Shown: in pieces, positions 5,378 to 6,409 of the stretch
Layout: every line of letters begins with the position of its first letter
Position numbering within the stretch: position 1 is the stretch's first letter
Source of the DNA: an uncultured Clostridia bacterium
GTDB lineage: Bacteria; Bacillota; Clostridia; Christensenellales; Aristaeellaceae
Direction of reading: 5' to 3'
Length of the DNA stretch: 6,409 nucleotides
Assembly (NCBI GenBank): GCA_946534455.1
Contig: CAMNCR010000145.1
Span: 1 to 6,409 of the forward strand
Program-made: the position numbers and the translations under genes
Notes under the pieces: generated by a model
The model's input: only the letters and a program-made list of their open reading frames with translations
The model's database searches: none
Told to the model about the DNA's origin: nothing

Positions 5378-6409
5378 TTATTCCCGGATCAGATGGAGCT
5401 GGAAGGCCTGATAATCGCCCCAGGGGAAGGGGAACGCATAGCCGCCGCGCATCAGCGCCGCGCCCGTAAAGCGCTGCTCCGTCCCCTCCAGGCGGTACAC
5501 CGCGTCCGGCTCCAGCCCCTGAAGGCGGACCCAGGGGAAGGCGCTGTTGGCCCGCAGATGCGTCAGCACCAGATTCACGAGGGCCTCCGACCGGTCCGGA
5601 GCGACGAACATCCAGGCCGAGGCTTCCGTCATATCCTCCAGGTCGTTCAGGCGATAGTAATCCCCGTGAGCGATCAGCTCCGCGTGCTTTTTGTAGTCCG
5701 CGATCTGCTGACGGATTTCCTTCCTTTCCTCCTCGGAGAGCTGGCTGACATTCAGCTCGTACCCGAAGGTTCCGGACTGCGCAACGACGCCGCGGGTATG
5801 CAGCGGCGTGGCCCGGCCGGTCTGATGGTTCGGGGAAGCGGAAACGTGGGCCCCCATGGTGCTGACCGGGTAGCCGTAGGACGTGCCCCGCTGAATCTCC
5901 AGGCGCTCGATGGGATCCGTATCGTCCGAGCACCAGATCTGCGGGCAGTAGAACAGCATGCCCGCGTCAAACCGGCCGCCCCCGCCGGAGCATCCCTCGA
6001 TCATCAGCTCCGGATACCGGTCCAGCAGGCGGGAAAGCAGCTGATAGGTGCCCAGCACAAACCGGTGGGCCACCTCTCCCTGCCGGGAGGCGGGCAGGGC
6101 ATGGGAGAAGCAGTTGGCAATGCTGCGGTTGAAATCCCACTTGACGTACTCGATGCGGGCATGATCCAGCACGGCGCACATGGCGTCAAAGAGATAATCC
6201 ACCACATCCTGACGGGACATGTCCAGCACCAGCTGATTGCGGGAAAGATTGGGCTTCCGGTCCGGATCCGTCAGCGCCCAGTCCGGATGCGCGCGGAAGA
6301 GATCTGAATCCTCGTTCACCATTTCCGGCTCAAACCAGAGGCCGAACTTCAGCCCCAGGGCGTGAATTTTCTCCGAAAGCTCTCCCATGGAGCACCCCAG
6401 CTTGGCCTC
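5378..6409 (-). CDS. Alpha-galactosidase, glycoside hydrolase family 36 (C-terminal part)
   Basis: Hydrolyses terminal alpha-1,6-galactosyl residues from sugars such as melibiose and raffinose by a retaining mechanism. The frame is open to the right edge, so the 343 visible residues are the C-terminal half of an enzyme usually about 730 long; the Met codon at 6388-6386 is internal. Visible blocks: FGLWFEPEMV (22-31), SRNQLVLDMS (56-65), YVKWDFNR with nucleophile Asp92, EGCSGGGGRFD (138-148), and WCSDDTD with acid/base Asp162. Spacings between Trp25, Arg57, Lys90, Asp92, Asn94, Cys140 and Asp162 match, as I recall, those of Geobacillus stearothermophilus AgaA without gaps. A C-terminal beta-sandwich follows (about 260-343). 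No export signal can be judged because the N-terminus is missing. The stop is followed by a hairpin and then the acetyltransferase gene. GH27 enzymes are excluded by the KWDFNR/SDDTD pattern. Confidence 0.95.
   Translation of the reverse strand, partial: EAKLGCSMGELSEKIHALGLKFGLWFEPEMVNEDSDLFRAHPDWALTDPDRKPNLSRNQLVLDMSRQDVVDYLFDAMCAVLDHARIEYVKWDFNRSIANCFSHALPASRQGEVAHRFVLGTYQLLSRLLDRYPELMIEGCSGGGGRFDAGMLFYCPQIWCSDDTDPIERLEIQRGTSYGYPVSTMGAHVSASPNHQTGRATPLHTRGVVAQSGTFGYELNVSQLSEEERKEIRQQIADYKKHAELIAHGDYYRLNDLEDMTEASAWMFVAPDRSEALVNLVLTHLRANSAFPWVRLQGLEPDAVYRLEGTEQRFTGAALMRGGYAFPFPWGDYQAFQLHLIRE

Noticed and set aside
4081..5469. A 462-codon plus-strand open frame opposite the Eis-like gene
   Set aside because: Antisense shadow of a gene with clear GNAT motifs; composition is Gln/Arg/Pro/His-rich and it lacks any domain pattern. 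It also runs through the intergenic gap into the galactosidase gene.
5333..6307. A 324-codon plus-strand open frame opposite the alpha-galactosidase
   Set aside because: The opposite strand carries intact GH36 catalytic motifs; this frame shows no motif and has shadow-type composition.

Overview
The window looks like chromosomal DNA from a GC-rich member of the Firmicutes (Clostridia-like, probably anaerobic and possibly gut-associated). The clues are the ecfA2-ecfT-truA gene order, strong GGAGG-type ribosome binding sites, marked G/C preference at third codon positions, and a GH36 alpha-galactosidase next door. The taxonomic call is an inference. Nearly all of the sequence is coding, and I saw no tRNA, rRNA, CRISPR array, insertion sequence or phage gene.

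Plus strand, 1-4068: a tightly packed operon of four genes. It begins with a 5'-truncated ecfA2 (ATPase of an energy-coupling-factor vitamin transporter). Next is ecfT (the transmembrane coupling subunit, starting at a TTG inside the end of ecfA2), then truA (tRNA pseudouridine 38-40 synthase, overlapping ecfT by ATGA). After 30 bases comes a 530-residue FAD-dependent dehydrogenase of the uncharacterised COG2509 type. The first three genes are the common Firmicutes arrangement that usually sits between ribosomal protein genes. Here the usual downstream rplM-rpsI pair is absent and the flavoprotein takes its place.

Minus strand, 6409-4075: two genes read toward the operon. The upstream one is the C-terminal part of a GH36 alpha-galactosidase that runs off the right edge. 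After a 121-base gap, which contains a bulged hairpin and a weak candidate promoter, comes a complete 393-residue Eis-like N-acetyltransferase (GNAT domains plus an SCP2-like C-terminal domain). Its stop codon lies only 6 bases from the stop of the flavoprotein, so the two transcription units converge tail to tail with no room for a dedicated terminator.

Functionally the window mixes micronutrient uptake (ECF module), tRNA modification, a flavoenzyme of unknown substrate, an acetyltransferase of unknown substrate and galactoside hydrolysis. I see no convincing undescribed multi-gene system. The points most worth a second look are the truA-flavoprotein linkage, the Eis-like enzyme with its conserved catalytic elements, and the packed convergent junction.
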